A stretch of 64,000 nucleotides of DNA from positions 48,680-112,679 of the forward strand of contig CALADI010000004.1 in NCBI GenBank assembly GCA_937890525.1. Reading direction: 5' to 3'. Positions within the stretch are counted from its first letter, which is position 1, and every line of letters starts with the position of its first letter. Source of the DNA: an uncultured Clostridia bacterium. Lineage in GTDB: Bacteria > Bacillota > Clostridia > Oscillospirales > Oscillospiraceae. The translations under genes and the position numbers were made by a program. Below the pieces are notes generated by a model. It did not search any database. It worked only from the letters and a program-made list of their open reading frames with translations, and was not told the DNA's origin. Positions 49,085-58,300 of the stretch are shown piece after piece.

Positions 49085-49975
49085 ATGGATCAGGAAATGA
49101 ATATGGGCGCTGAAGAACTGATGGACTCCCGGATGGGGTTCAAGGGCGTGATGGGCAGGCTTTGGCGGGAAAATAAGCTGGCGGTATTCTCCGCTGTGCT
49201 GATTCTGATCCTTGTGCTGGGTGCCCTGCTGGCGCCGTGGCTGACCCCCTACGGTTACGAGCAGATCGATGCGGTGAATCGTCTGGACGGTCCATCTGCC
49301 CAGCATCTTCTGGGCACCGACGAGCTGGGGCGGGATGTACTAACCCGAATGCTCTATGGATCCCGGATCTCTCTGCTGGTGGGCATCGTTCCCACGGTCA
49401 TTTCCATGCTGGTGGGAGCGGCGCTGGGAATCCTTGCCGGATATGTGGGCAAAAAGACCGATGCAGTCATCATGCGTCTTGCAGATGTGATGCTGGCGTT
49501 CCCTTCTATGCTGCTGGCCATGGTCATCATGTACACGCTGGGGGATGGCATCATCAATATCTTCCTTGCGCTGGCGCTGGTGAACTGGGCAAGCGTTGCC
49601 CGGATCGTTCGGGCAGAGACGCTGAAGCTGCGGGAAAGCGAGTATGTGCAGGCGGCTCGATCCATCGGAGTCAGCCCCTTGAAAATCATGGCAAGACATA
49701 TTCTGCCCAACTGTTTTCCTTCCATGATCGTTCTTTTTACATTGAATATTCCCTCCGCCATTTTGTCGGAGAGTGCGCTAAGCTTTCTGGGACTGGGGAT
49801 CCAGAAGCCTATGGCCTCATGGGGTCTGATGGTGAATGCGGGCAGACAGTTCCTGTACACCAACCCGTGGCTGAGCCTGATCCCCAGCATCGCCATCATG
49901 ATCGTGGTGCTGGCGTTTAATTTCCTTGGGGATGGACTGCGCGATGTGCTGGATCCCCATCTGAAGCAGCAGTAA
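49085..49975 (+). CDS. dppC: Peptide ABC transporter permease (DppC type)
   Basis: The 296-residue partner of DppB starts with a soluble tail, then the helix LAVFSAVLILILVLGALLAPWL, and HLLGTDELGRDVLTRMLYGSRISL, the DppC/OppC signature. The EAA loop is RAETLKLRESEYVQAARSIGVSP and the end reads VLAFNFLGDGLRDVLDPHLK. The ATG at 49085 has AAGGAGG 7 bases upstream; a TTG at 49079 lies too close to it. Confidence 0.93.
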   Translation: MDQEMNMGAEELMDSRMGFKGVMGRLWRENKLAVFSAVLILILVLGALLAPWLTPYGYEQIDAVNRLDGPSAQHLLGTDELGRDVLTRMLYGSRISLLVGIVPTVISMLVGAALGILAGYVGKKTDAVIMRLADVMLAFPSMLLAMVIMYTLGDGIINIFLALALVNWASVARIVRAETLKLRESEYVQAARSIGVSPLKIMARHILPNCFPSMIVLFTLNIPSAILSESALSFLGLGIQKPMASWGLMVNAGRQFLYTNPWLSLIPSIAIMIVVLAFNFLGDGLRDVLDPHLKQQ

Positions 49976-49985
49976 GGGGAGTGCT

Positions 49986-50963
49986 ATGGATACGATTTTA
50001 CAGGTAGATCATCTGACCACAGGGTTTCCCAGCGGGAAGGATATGGTCAAGATCGTCAACGATGTTTCTCTCACCATTGAGCAGGGGAGCATTGTGGGCA
50101 TTGTGGGAGAATCCGGCTGCGGCAAGAGTATGACGGCTCGATCCATCATGGGCCTTTTGAAGCACCCCAACCGCATTCTGGAAGGCTCGATCCTCCTGCA
50201 GGGGCAGGATCTTGCCGCCATGGATCCCAAGCAGATGAGCAAGATCCGGGGGCAGGAGATCTCCATGATCTTTCAAGAGCCGATGACCAGCTTGAACCCG
50301 GTGATGAAGGTGGGCAAACAGGTCAGCGAAGCCCTGCGGCTCCACCAGAAGATGAGCAAAAAGGAAGCCCGGGAACAGGTGGTGCAGATGTTTGAAAAAG
50401 TGGGCATCTCCGACCCGGAGAAGCGGTATGACTGCTATCCCCATGAACTGTCCGGCGGACTGCGTCAGCGTGTGATGATCGCTATGGCGATGATCTGCAA
50501 GCCTAAGCTGCTGATCGCAGACGAGCCGACCACGGCGCTGGATGTCACCGTGGAAGCCCAGATCATGGAACTGATGCGACGGCTTCGGGATGAGATCGGA
50601 ACCAGCATCATCCTGATCTCCCACAATCTGGGCGTGGTGGCAGAAATGTGTGACTATGTGTATGTGATGTACGCCGGACGCATCGTGGAGCAGGCGGAGA
50701 CTGTGGCGCTGTTCGACCAGCCCCAGCATCCGTACACCAGGGGGCTAATGAATGCAGTCGGATCTTTGGAGCGGATGCAGCCCCATCTGGATACCATTGC
50801 GGGTACGGTGCCGAATCTGGCAAAGCTGCCCCGGGGATGCAGCTTTGCTCCCCGGTGTGAGTGCTGTGATGGGGGGTGCACCGGCAGTATGCCGGAGTTG
50901 ACCCGATGCGGGCCGGATCATTATGTGCGCTGCCACAGGGCGATACAGGGGGAGGAGCAATGA
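49986..50963 (+). CDS. Peptide ABC transporter ATP-binding protein (DppD/OppD type)
   Basis: The 325-residue ATPase has Walker [11 protein letters not shown] near residue 42, [16 protein letters not shown], signature [14 protein letters not shown], Walker [13 protein letters not shown] and switch [13 protein letters not shown]. The C-terminal oligopeptide-transporter domain has a cysteine cluster [14 protein letters not shown] that in relatives binds an iron-sulfur cluster. It overlaps the next ATPase gene by ATGA. Confidence 0.94.
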   Translation: MDTILQVDHLTTGFPSGKDMVKIVNDVSLTIEQGSIVGIVGESGCGKSMTARSIMGLLKHPNRILEGSILLQGQDLAAMDPKQMSKIRGQEISMIFQEPMTSLNPVMKVGKQVSEALRLHQKMSKKEAREQVVQMFEKVGISDPEKRYDCYPHELSGGLRQRVMIAMAMICKPKLLIADEPTTALDVTVEAQIMELMRRLRDEIGTSIILISHNLGVVAEMCDYVYVMYAGRIVEQAETVALFDQPQHPYTRGLMNAVGSLERMQPHLDTIAGTVPNLAKLPRGCSFAPRCECCDGGCTGSMPELTRCGPDHYVRCHRAIQGEEQ

Positions 50964-51916
50964 ATCAAAATACCTTGATCCGTCTCGAGGATCTTACCGT
51001 GGAATATCCCGCACCCGGCGGGAAGAAGGTCCATGCGGTGTCCAATGTGGATCTTGAGATCTATGAGCATGAAACATTGGCGCTGGTAGGCGAATCCGGC
51101 TGCGGAAAGTCTACCTTGGGAAAGACCTTGATCCGGCTTCAAGAGCCTACCGGGGGCGAGATCTTTTTCCGGGAGCAGCCCATTACCAAGATGTCTGCCA
51201 AGGCATTCAAGACCTACCGCCGTCAGATGCAGATGGTATTCCAAGATCCCTATGCGTCGCTGGATCCCAGAATGAAGATCCGGGATATCATCGCTGAGCC
51301 GCTGAAGACCCACGAAACTTGGAAGCGTGATGCGCTGGACCGCCGGGTGGAAGAACTACTGGATGCGGTGGGCCTCAGCGCAGAATTTGGCAATCGTTAT
51401 CCCCATCAGCTTTCGGGCGGTCAGCGCCAGAGGGTGGGCATTGCCCGTGCCATTGCGCTGAATCCTGCCTTCGTGGTGTGCGACGAGCCGGTATCTGCGC
51501 TGGATGTGTCGGTGCAGAACCAGATCCTCAATCTGCTGAAGGAACTTCAGCAGCGGTTTGGGCTGACTTATCTGTTCATCAGCCATGATCTTTCGGTGGT
51601 TCGCTTTGTGGCGGATCGGATCTGCGTGATGTTCTTGGGGGAGATTTGCGAGATCGGAGATACCGAGACCGTGTACACAGACCCGCTGCACCCCTATGCC
51701 AAGTTCCTGCTGGAGGCGGTGCCTAAGGCGGATCCCCGCCACAGACGCCGGGAGCGCCTGCTGCTGGAGGGGGAAATGCCCAGTCCGGTGACGCCGCCCA
51801 CGGGCTGCCGCTTCCATACCAGATGCCCCTATGCCACACAGAAATGTGCGGAGCAAAAGCCTCAGCTTCGGCAGGTCAAGGGGCGCAAGGTTGCCTGCCA
51901 CCTGTACGACGAATAA
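50960..51916 (+). CDS. Peptide ABC transporter ATP-binding protein (DppF/OppF type)
   Basis: The 318-residue second ATPase shows Walker [10 protein letters not shown] near residue 47, MVFQDPYASLDPRMKI, signature LSGGQRQRVGIARA, Walker B FVVCDEPVSALDVS, and the C-terminal TGCRFHTRCPYATQKCAEQ cysteine motif. The two ATPases act as a heterodimer on DppB and DppC. ATG at 50960 is preceded by GGAGGAG and overlaps the oppD stop. It is the last gene of the operon, followed by hairpins. Confidence 0.94.
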   Translation: MNQNTLIRLEDLTVEYPAPGGKKVHAVSNVDLEIYEHETLALVGESGCGKSTLGKTLIRLQEPTGGEIFFREQPITKMSAKAFKTYRRQMQMVFQDPYASLDPRMKIRDIIAEPLKTHETWKRDALDRRVEELLDAVGLSAEFGNRYPHQLSGGQRQRVGIARAIALNPAFVVCDEPVSALDVSVQNQILNLLKELQQRFGLTYLFISHDLSVVRFVADRICVMFLGEICEIGDTETVYTDPLHPYAKFLLEAVPKADPRHRRRERLLLEGEMPSPVTPPTGCRFHTRCPYATQKCAEQKPQLRQVKGRKVACHLYDE

Positions 51917-51980
51917 CCCATGAACAATCACCCGCATCCGCCAAGGTTTTATGGAAGCGGGGCGTTGTATAGCACATTAC

Positions 51981-52006
51981 AGGCACCGATGGAAGGATCG
52001 GTGCCT
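51981..52006 (+). terminator. Hairpin after the peptide-transport operon
   Basis: AGGCACCGAT (51981-51990) pairs perfectly with 51997-52006 across a 6-base loop, followed by GTCCTTTATG. It lies in the 305-base gap 51917-52221, which otherwise holds only the next hairpin and no gene. Confidence 0.65.
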
Positions 52007-52106
52007 GTCCTTTATGCATCCATCCCGCAGGCTTTCCCAAGAGCCGTGGAAAAGCATATGCCAGTTGCCGGGAGGGCTGATGGGGTAAGCGGTAAAAGAG
52101 AATAAA

Positions 52107-52155
52107 AATCAAGGCACAGCCTTCGGAGGGGAACTCCGTGGGCTGTGCCTTGATT
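52107..52155. terminator. Y-shaped bidirectional hairpin before the orphan kinase
   Basis: AATCAAGGCACAGCC (52107-52121) pairs perfectly with 52141-52155; inside the loop CGGAG/CTCCG forms a small second stem. It separates the convergent peptide operon and histidine kinase gene. Confidence 0.7.
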
Positions 52156-52221
52156 GCTTTGATGGGGGTATGGTCCGTATATCTGAGCAAAAATCTAGTC
52201 GCAGGTTGTCGGTTTGGGCGA

Positions 52222-53475
52222 TCATCCCGGGAATTCGACACAGATCGCCAAGGTGTGCGGCTCCGGGCAATATGCCCGCATTTTTCCCCTGTGATTGGTG
52301 ACGATGCTCTTTGCGATGGACAGCCCAAGTCCGTAACCCCCGGTTTGGCTGTTTCTGGATTGATCGGTGCGATAGAAGCGGTCGAACAGTCGATTCAGGG
52401 AATCAGGCGGCATGGGCTGCTCGATGGTATTGGAGATGGTACAGCGTATGGTGTGGCCTTCTTTTTTAAGGGATACGGTGATTTGTCCCCCTTTTGGCGT
52501 GTATTTCAGAGCATTATCCAACAGGATGGAAAAAAGCTGGCGGATGGAACCTTCGTCGCCGGTCCATGAAAGCATGGGCTGGATATCCAGTTCCAGTGAT
52601 TTCTCCTGATTTTTGGATGGCCCTAGGAAGGATTGGGCGGTCTCCTCTGTCACATCGGAGATGGGAAATTCGATCCGCTGGATCGGGGCTTTTTCCTCCT
52701 CCATGTAGGATAAATAGATGAGATTCTGGGTCAAGGCGGTCAAGCGCTTGGCTTGACGGCGGATGTCTGTGAGCCATTCGTTGTTGGGCATTTCCAACTC
52801 GACCAGATCCAGATCCGCTCCAATGATGGTAAGGGGCGTCTTCAGCTCGTGCCCTGCGTCGGTGATAAAACGCCGCTGCTTTTCGTAGCTTTCAGCCACC
52901 GGGCGGACAATACGCCCGGATAGGATAAACAGGAGTAGCAATACCGCCAGCAATCCCGCTACTGCGATCAGAAGACTGGAAAGCAGGGTCGCACGGAAAT
53001 TGGATAAGATCCGTCTGCAATCCAAGAAAATAAGGCGAACGCCCTGCTCCTCTGCGATGCGGATGAAGCGGTAGTCTCCTTGAAAACCACGGGTTTTTCC
53101 ACTGCGCCATACCGTCTGAGCAAACTCGCCAGCGCCGGACTGATCCAAGGCTGCGATCTGCCCGGTATCCGTGCCGATGATCTGCCCGTTTTCGTCCAGC
53201 AGAACGGAGAAGAAGCGGGATTCAAAGGGCGTTTCCGGGGACAGCCCGTGTCCCGACCTGGAATGCCGATCCGGTTTTCTGCCATCTGAGTCCATGTGGG
53301 GATCCTGCTGGGGGAATCGTCCTTCGTTTTCGCTGAGCAGGCTCAGGATGTGGTCGGAATCCCGGAGGATCTTCTGGTAACTCATGATATTGACGCCGCC
53401 TAGGATCACAAGCAGCACCAGCGCCAAGGAGAGCATAGAGGCGGCAATAAATTTGATACGGAGTTTATGGATCAC
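52222..53475 (-). CDS. Sensor histidine kinase (orphaned)
   Basis: The 417-residue kinase has an N-terminal helix (IKFIAASMLSLALVLLVILGGVN), an extracellular sensor of about 110 residues, and a second helix (LLSSLLIAVAGLLAVLLLLFIL). Then come the H-box DAGHELKTPLTIIGADLDLVE and the ATPase boxes LLDNALKYTPKGG and GYGLGLSIAKSIV. A GTG start at 53475 follows GGAGG and overlaps the stop codon of the preceding response-regulator remnant; longer frames upstream are artefacts. The partner regulator gene is deleted except for its end, so the kinase may lack its target. Confidence 0.9.
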   Translation of the reverse strand: MIHKLRIKFIAASMLSLALVLLVILGGVNIMSYQKILRDSDHILSLLSENEGRFPQQDPHMDSDGRKPDRHSRSGHGLSPETPFESRFFSVLLDENGQIIGTDTGQIAALDQSGAGEFAQTVWRSGKTRGFQGDYRFIRIAEEQGVRLIFLDCRRILSNFRATLLSSLLIAVAGLLAVLLLLFILSGRIVRPVAESYEKQRRFITDAGHELKTPLTIIGADLDLVELEMPNNEWLTDIRRQAKRLTALTQNLIYLSYMEEEKAPIQRIEFPISDVTEETAQSFLGPSKNQEKSLELDIQPMLSWTGDEGSIRQLFSILLDNALKYTPKGGQITVSLKKEGHTIRCTISNTIEQPMPPDSLNRLFDRFYRTDQSRNSQTGGYGLGLSIAKSIVTNHRGKMRAYCPEPHTLAICVEFPG

Positions 53476-53576
53476 GGCAGAACCTCCAAGGAGTATCCGG
53501 CATTGCGGTGGGCCTTGATCTGAACATCGGCGTGAAGGGCGGAGAGCTTTTTCCGTAGGTAAGAAGCGCTGCACAT
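53472..53576 (-). pseudogene. C-terminal remnant of a response regulator
   Basis: On the minus strand the last about 34 codons read SYLRKKLSALHADVQIKAHR then NAGYSLEVLP and stop, overlapping the kinase start by GTGA. This is the end of a winged-helix DNA-binding domain. The receiver domain, most of the winged helix and the promoter are absent; the sequence changes abruptly at about 53560-53576 into a plus-strand DUF4956 fragment. Confidence 0.8.
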
Positions 53577-53817
53577 TACGATTCCGGAAGATTTGGATTA
53601 CACCGGTGTGTTTGATTCTATATTCCAACAGTATGCCGCCGAGTGGGAGCTGAAGCAGGTCAAAACCACGAACATGGGCAGCCTGTTCAAATTGACCTAT
53701 GATCTTACGCTCAGGGACATGGATCAGGAGAAGGCGCTGATCGACGCACTGCGCCAACGCAACGGCAATTTGGAGATTTCCATATGTCAACAGGAAACCG
53801 GCATGACCGGGTTATGA
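53572..53817 (+). pseudogene. C-terminal remnant of a DUF4956 protein
   Basis: The plus-strand frame reads ITIPEDLDYTGVFDSIFQQY, then KTTNMGSLFKLTYDL and RQRNGNLEISICQQET before the stop. This matches the C-terminal domain of DUF4956 membrane proteins, which accompany VTC-type polyphosphate polymerases and CotH-like or carbohydrate-binding proteins. The membrane part and ribosome site are missing. It lies 17 bases before the carbohydrate-binding lipoprotein gene. Confidence 0.75.
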
Positions 53818-53834
53818 CAAAGGAGATATTGAAT

Positions 53835-55421
53835 ATGAAGAAAAGAATGCTTGCGTCCATACTCTGCGGGATGATGCTGCTCAGCGGTTGTCAAACCACA
53901 GATGGAACCTCAATGGCAGAGTTTGCGACTGCGGGGGATCAGGAAACGACTGTGCATCCGGCATCCACCCTCAGCGGAGAGGATCTGAGGGGAAATCCGG
54001 ATGAGAGCGCCGCCGTGGGCATCGAACTGAAGGGAGGATCCGTTTCCTGCGAATCCGATGCGGTTTCCATCGACGGCACCCGGATCACGCTGTTGGACGG
54101 GGGGACATATCTTGTTACCGGGACGCTGGATGACGGTCAGATCGTGGTGAATGCCAATGAAACAGACCGGGTGGAGATCCTTCTGTCCGGCGTGGACATC
54201 ACTAGCTCGGATTCCGCCGCGATCTATTCTCTGAACGCAGATCAGGTTCTTGTTACCTTGGCAGAGGGGACGGAGAACACCCTGATCAATGGGGGTGCAT
54301 ATGCTGCCATTGACGAAAACAACATTGATGGAGTGATCTTCTCCAAGACCGATCTTATCCTCAGCGGTTCCGGAAGCCTTTCTATCGACGCCCCGGCAGG
54401 TCACGGGGTGGTATCCAAGGACGATTTGACCGTTACAGGCGGCAGCTATGCGGTCACCGCTGCGGAGCATGGCTTTGAAAGTAAGGATCGTCTGGAAATT
54501 TCCGGGGGTACATTCCAGATCACATCGGGCAAGGACGGCCTTCATGCGGAAAACACAGAGGATCCGACCAAGGGCGAGCTGTATATCAAGGAGGGCGCCT
54601 ATTCCATCAGCGCCCAAGGAGATGCCATCAGCGCCGGTGGGGCTTTGCGGGTGGATGGAGGAGCCTTTGATTTAACAACAGGCGAAGGAAGCGCTTCCGT
54701 CACTATGGCAACCGAGGATATGTTTGCCCCCGGAGGTCAGGGAGGAGCATGGGCAGACCAGCCCGGTGGACCGTCTCCGTGGAACACCGGGGAAGAGTCA
54801 TCCGCTGAAGCGGAGTATTCAGAAACAGAGACCTCTGCCAGCCAAAAGGGCATGAAATCGGATGGAACGCTGGAGATCCATGGCGGTGTATTTACGGTGG
54901 ACAGCGCAGACGACTGTATTCACAGCGCCGGTGGGCTCACCATAGCGGACGGGGATTTTACACTTTCCAGCGGAGATGATGCACTACATTCCGACGGCGC
55001 TGTGGTCATTCAAAACGGAACCTTCTCCATTCCATATTGCTATGAGGGGATCGAGGGGCTGTCGATCTGTGTAAACGGTGGGGATTTTCAAATCACCGCA
55101 CACGATGACGGCTTCAATGCTGCCGGCGGAACGGACAGCTCCGGCTTCGGCGGCAGAGGGGAACAACTTGTGTCGGTGTATGGTGCTTTCATTGAGATCA
55201 ATGGCGGCGATATTACCGTTACATCCCAGGGGGATTGCATAGACTCCAACGGAGACCTCTCAATCAATGGCGGGGTGCTTGATCTCACCTGCAATGGCGC
55301 TGGGAATACCGCATTGGATTGCAGCGGGGGCTACACGAATAACGGCGGGGATGTGACCACAAATGACAATTCCGAAGCCGATCCCAGCGGGATGGGTGGA
55401 GGAAGGCCCATGGGCGGGTAA
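53835..55421 (+). CDS. Carbohydrate-binding lipoprotein (Cthe_2159/DUF4353-like beta-helix)
   Basis: The 528-residue protein has a lipoprotein signal (GMMLLSGC, Cys near 17), then a long right-handed beta-helix rich in Gly, Asp and Ser. Examples are VEILLSGVDITSSDSAAIYS, SKDDLTVTGGSYAVTA, KSDGTLEIHGGVFTVDSADD and SNGDLSINGGVLDL. The wording matches the carbohydrate-binding domain first described in Clostridium thermocellum Cthe_2159, which binds polygalacturonate and cellulose with calcium. AAGGAG precedes the ATG at 53835. It normally belongs to the cluster whose DUF4956 member is truncated here, so it may have lost its promoter. Confidence 0.85.
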   Translation: MKKRMLASILCGMMLLSGCQTTDGTSMAEFATAGDQETTVHPASTLSGEDLRGNPDESAAVGIELKGGSVSCESDAVSIDGTRITLLDGGTYLVTGTLDDGQIVVNANETDRVEILLSGVDITSSDSAAIYSLNADQVLVTLAEGTENTLINGGAYAAIDENNIDGVIFSKTDLILSGSGSLSIDAPAGHGVVSKDDLTVTGGSYAVTAAEHGFESKDRLEISGGTFQITSGKDGLHAENTEDPTKGELYIKEGAYSISAQGDAISAGGALRVDGGAFDLTTGEGSASVTMATEDMFAPGGQGGAWADQPGGPSPWNTGEESSAEAEYSETETSASQKGMKSDGTLEIHGGVFTVDSADDCIHSAGGLTIADGDFTLSSGDDALHSDGAVVIQNGTFSIPYCYEGIEGLSICVNGGDFQITAHDDGFNAAGGTDSSGFGGRGEQLVSVYGAFIEINGGDITVTSQGDCIDSNGDLSINGGVLDLTCNGAGNTALDCSGGYTNNGGDVTTNDNSEADPSGMGGGRPMGG

Positions 55422-55466
55422 GGACAGACACATTTCCTAGAATCCACCACATAGGACGCAAACAAA

Positions 55467-55503
55467 AAAAGCACCTGTCTCAGTGCATGAGACAGGTGCT
55501 TTT
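55467..55503. terminator. Bidirectional terminator
   Basis: AAAAGCACCTGTCTCA (55467-55482) pairs perfectly with 55488-55503 over a 5-base loop, with A and T runs on the two sides; it sits between convergent genes. Confidence 0.9.
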
Positions 55504-55507
55504 GCGG

Positions 55508-57313
55508 TTACTGGAGGATCTCCCGGTTGTACAGGACACTCATTTTTCCTAGTTCTTCGTTTGCGTATTCAAAACCATATTCTTCAAACAGGGTCTTTTC
55601 CCCGGAGAACAGATCCGTGCCGATGCCAAGACGGCTGCCTTCGATGGTCACGCCCATACTGGACAGAATGGTGGGGAACATATCAAAGTTGGCGTAGACC
55701 CGATTGAACATCATTTCGTCGCGCTTTTGGGGAACAGAGGGGGCGGGATTCAGGATCACATTGTACTGGGAGCGGTGGTAATCCTCATCGAAGTCATAGA
55801 ATTCGAAGAAATTGGTCTCCATGCTCAGATGGTCACCAATGATGACAACGGTGGTATTATCATAGAAAGGCTGCTGCTGGATCCAGCGGACAAATTCATA
55901 GACCTGCGCTGAATTGTAGGACAGGACATTGGCATACTGATTTTCGTGAGGAGTAGGCGCATGGGGGCTGAGGTAGCCGTCCGGGCGGTGGGTATCTGCC
56001 GTCTCCATGACAAAGTGGAAGGGCTTGCCCGTTTGGCTGAGCCGGGTGATCTCTTCCTTGGCAAAGGAGAAGAGTTTGTCATCCTCAAATCCCCACCATA
56101 CTTGATAGTTCTTGGGGATCAAGCCGTTTTGCTTGGCATACTTGTAGTCCATGATCTTAAAGTCCCCGTGGCTGCGGTAGTAGTAGGTCAACCCGCCGAA
56201 ATCCGCATCTGCGCCGAACATCAGCGTCTGCTCATATCCTTGCTGTGCCAGCAGATCTCCAAGGGTGTATGCGCCGGGGAGGAAATTGTCGGCAGAGCCG
56301 TAGGCATTGGGCTCGGTGGGGGTCTTCATAGGCAGCCCGGTGGTCATATTCACCATGGATGCAACAGACCATGTGGTTCCCACGGCGGACTGAGGGCCGC
56401 CAAATCCCTGATCCAGATGGGAGAAGCTGTACCCTTCTGTGGCAAGCTGAGTCAGCTCGGGGATGAGATTTTCATCCATGAATCCGCCCAGATCCTTGGA
56501 CATGTAGCTGTTTTCCATGGATTCCAGATAGATATGGATCAGATTCCGTTTCTTTTCCGGGAACTGGATGTTCACATCTCGGGGATCTACATAATTGTCA
56601 TCGATGATGGTGGATTTGCTCAGATAGGCATGGATCACATCGGTGAGGTGGTAGGCATAGATGCCGTAGGACAGTCCGCCGAGCAAGATGACGGCAGAAG
56701 CGATGCCTGCAAAATGACGCCGCAGGAATAGCAGCGCTCTGGATTTGGGAAGATCCTGCTTTTGTGCAAGGATACGGCGCAGCACCACAAAGAGAAGCAC
56801 CGTGACCGAGGTTGCGAGAATGGTCAGAAGCACGGGCCCTTCAAGAGCGCTGACGAAATCGGTATCGTTGGCACCGCTGACCGGGGAAACCAGATTGATG
56901 ATAAGCTGATCGATGGACATATCGCCAAATTCAGTCTTGCCCCACAAGGAAATGAAAAGGCAGAGATATCCCACAAAGGGGACGGCTGTCCACACGAGAG
57001 CAGCACCACGCCCTTTCCCAGAGGGACGGGGCACCATCGTGTCATAGGTGCGGTGAAGCTGATGGGTCAGCACGCCGATAGCCAAGGCGCAGAGAAAGAA
57101 TTTGAAATACGCCATGGTATCCAATCCGACCGCGGTGAGGAAATGGGGCTGCCCCAGCAGATACCTCCAACAGCAGACGGACAGCAGTACCGTCCAAAAT
57201 CCGTCCAAAAGCGTCCGGGTCAGAACCCGGCGCAGATCCTTGCGGTAGACGGGGGACAGAAGATCGGTCAAAGAAACGAGGATAGACGCAGCAGCGCCGA
57301 TCAATAGCAACAT
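55508..57313 (-). CDS. LtaS-like phosphoglycerol transferase (sulfatase family)
   Basis: The 601-residue membrane enzyme has five helices in the first 220 residues, followed by an extracellular alkaline-phosphatase-fold domain. It starts NLIHIYLESMENSYMSKDLGG (metal-binding Glu) and contains GTTWSVASMVNMTTGLPM with the nucleophilic Thr near residue 305. VMETADTHRPDGY and IIGDHLSME follow with further metal ligands. LtaS polymerises glycerol phosphate on lipoteichoic acid; MdoB-type relatives modify glycans, so the acceptor is uncertain. The ATG at 57313 has AAGGAAGG upstream. Single gene. Confidence 0.9.
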   Translation of the reverse strand: MLLLIGAAASILVSLTDLLSPVYRKDLRRVLTRTLLDGFWTVLLSVCCWRYLLGQPHFLTAVGLDTMAYFKFFLCALAIGVLTHQLHRTYDTMVPRPSGKGRGAALVWTAVPFVGYLCLFISLWGKTEFGDMSIDQLIINLVSPVSGANDTDFVSALEGPVLLTILATSVTVLLFVVLRRILAQKQDLPKSRALLFLRRHFAGIASAVILLGGLSYGIYAYHLTDVIHAYLSKSTIIDDNYVDPRDVNIQFPEKKRNLIHIYLESMENSYMSKDLGGFMDENLIPELTQLATEGYSFSHLDQGFGGPQSAVGTTWSVASMVNMTTGLPMKTPTEPNAYGSADNFLPGAYTLGDLLAQQGYEQTLMFGADADFGGLTYYYRSHGDFKIMDYKYAKQNGLIPKNYQVWWGFEDDKLFSFAKEEITRLSQTGKPFHFVMETADTHRPDGYLSPHAPTPHENQYANVLSYNSAQVYEFVRWIQQQPFYDNTTVVIIGDHLSMETNFFEFYDFDEDYHRSQYNVILNPAPSVPQKRDEMMFNRVYANFDMFPTILSSMGVTIEGSRLGIGTDLFSGEKTLFEEYGFEYANEELGKMSVLYNREILQ

Positions 57314-57526
57314 GATACCTTCCTTTCTCACGGGATAAAATGCCGCGATATCAAAATACAGATGCTTGTTATCTTACCACATTCCCACATCTTTTACAAT
57401 GTTTCATCAGAAAATTAAGAATATGGTTATTTATTAAGGAGAAAACCGGAACCTTTCATGGGATGTAAGTGGGAAAAGCAGAAAGGCTGTGATATGATAG
57501 GCACACAAGCAAAGGAGGAATGTGAT

Positions 57527-58300
57527 ATGGAACCCATTTTGAAAATTGAAGAACTCCGCAAAAACTATGGTACGGGCGAGAGTACGACAAAGGCGCTGGA
57601 CGGAATTTCCCTTCAGGTGATGCCGGGGGAATTTCTCGGCATCATGGGATGCAGCGGCTCCGGCAAGACCACATTGCTCAACTGTATTGCCGCAGTCATC
57701 AAGCCCAGCAGCGGAACCATCAGTCTGAAGGGAACGCCCATACAGTCCCTCAGCCCCAAGGCGCTGGCATCCTATCGAGGCAGACAAATCGGATATATTT
57801 TCCAGAATTTTGAGCTGATCGACAATCTGACGGGGCGGGAGAACATTCTGCTCCCCCTTTCTCTTCATGGCGTGTCAGAGAAGGAGGGTAAGGCCAGAAT
57901 TCAGAATCTGGCGGATTATCTTGAGATCCGGGATGTGCTGGACAAATTCCCCACCCAGATGTCCGGCGGTCAGCGGCAGCGGGTGGCATCGGCTCGAGCG
58001 CTTATCATGGATCCCAGCATCCTGCTGGCAGATGAGCCTACAGGAGCGCTGGATTCCAAGAATGCAAAGCTGCTGATGGAGAAACTCACCGGGCTGAACC
58101 GTGACGCAGGCAGCACCATTCTTATGGTCACCCATGACTGCAACGCAGCAAGCTACTGCAAGCGGATCTTGTTCATTCAGGACGGTCAGATCTTCCATGA
58201 GCTCCGCCGGGACATCCCGCTGGAAACCCAAGAGATGTTTTATAAGCGCATTCTAAAGGTCATGGCTCAGCTGGGAGGAGGGAGCGCAAATGTTTTGTAA
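57527..58300 (+). CDS. ABC transporter ATP-binding protein, BceA type (second module)
   Basis: The 257-residue ATPase shows Walker A GCSGSGKTT near residue 42, FQNFELIDNLTGREN, signature MSGGQRQRVASARA and Walker B ILLADEPTGALDSK, as in BceA/MacB-type ATPases. It is the first gene of the order ATPase-permease-regulator-kinase, unlike the first module at 13-18 kb. AAAGGAGG precedes the ATG. A TATGAT box at 57493-57498 has no good -35 partner, as expected if an activator is needed. Confidence 0.93.
   Translation: MEPILKIEELRKNYGTGESTTKALDGISLQVMPGEFLGIMGCSGSGKTTLLNCIAAVIKPSSGTISLKGTPIQSLSPKALASYRGRQIGYIFQNFELIDNLTGRENILLPLSLHGVSEKEGKARIQNLADYLEIRDVLDKFPTQMSGGQRQRVASARALIMDPSILLADEPTGALDSKNAKLLMEKLTGLNRDAGSTILMVTHDCNAASYCKRILFIQDGQIFHELRRDIPLETQEMFYKRILKVMAQLGGGSANVL

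Noticed and set aside
53593..53817. 74-codon frame as an independent small gene
   Set aside because: The homologous sequence starts before the TTG and matches only the end of DUF4956 proteins; no ribosome site.
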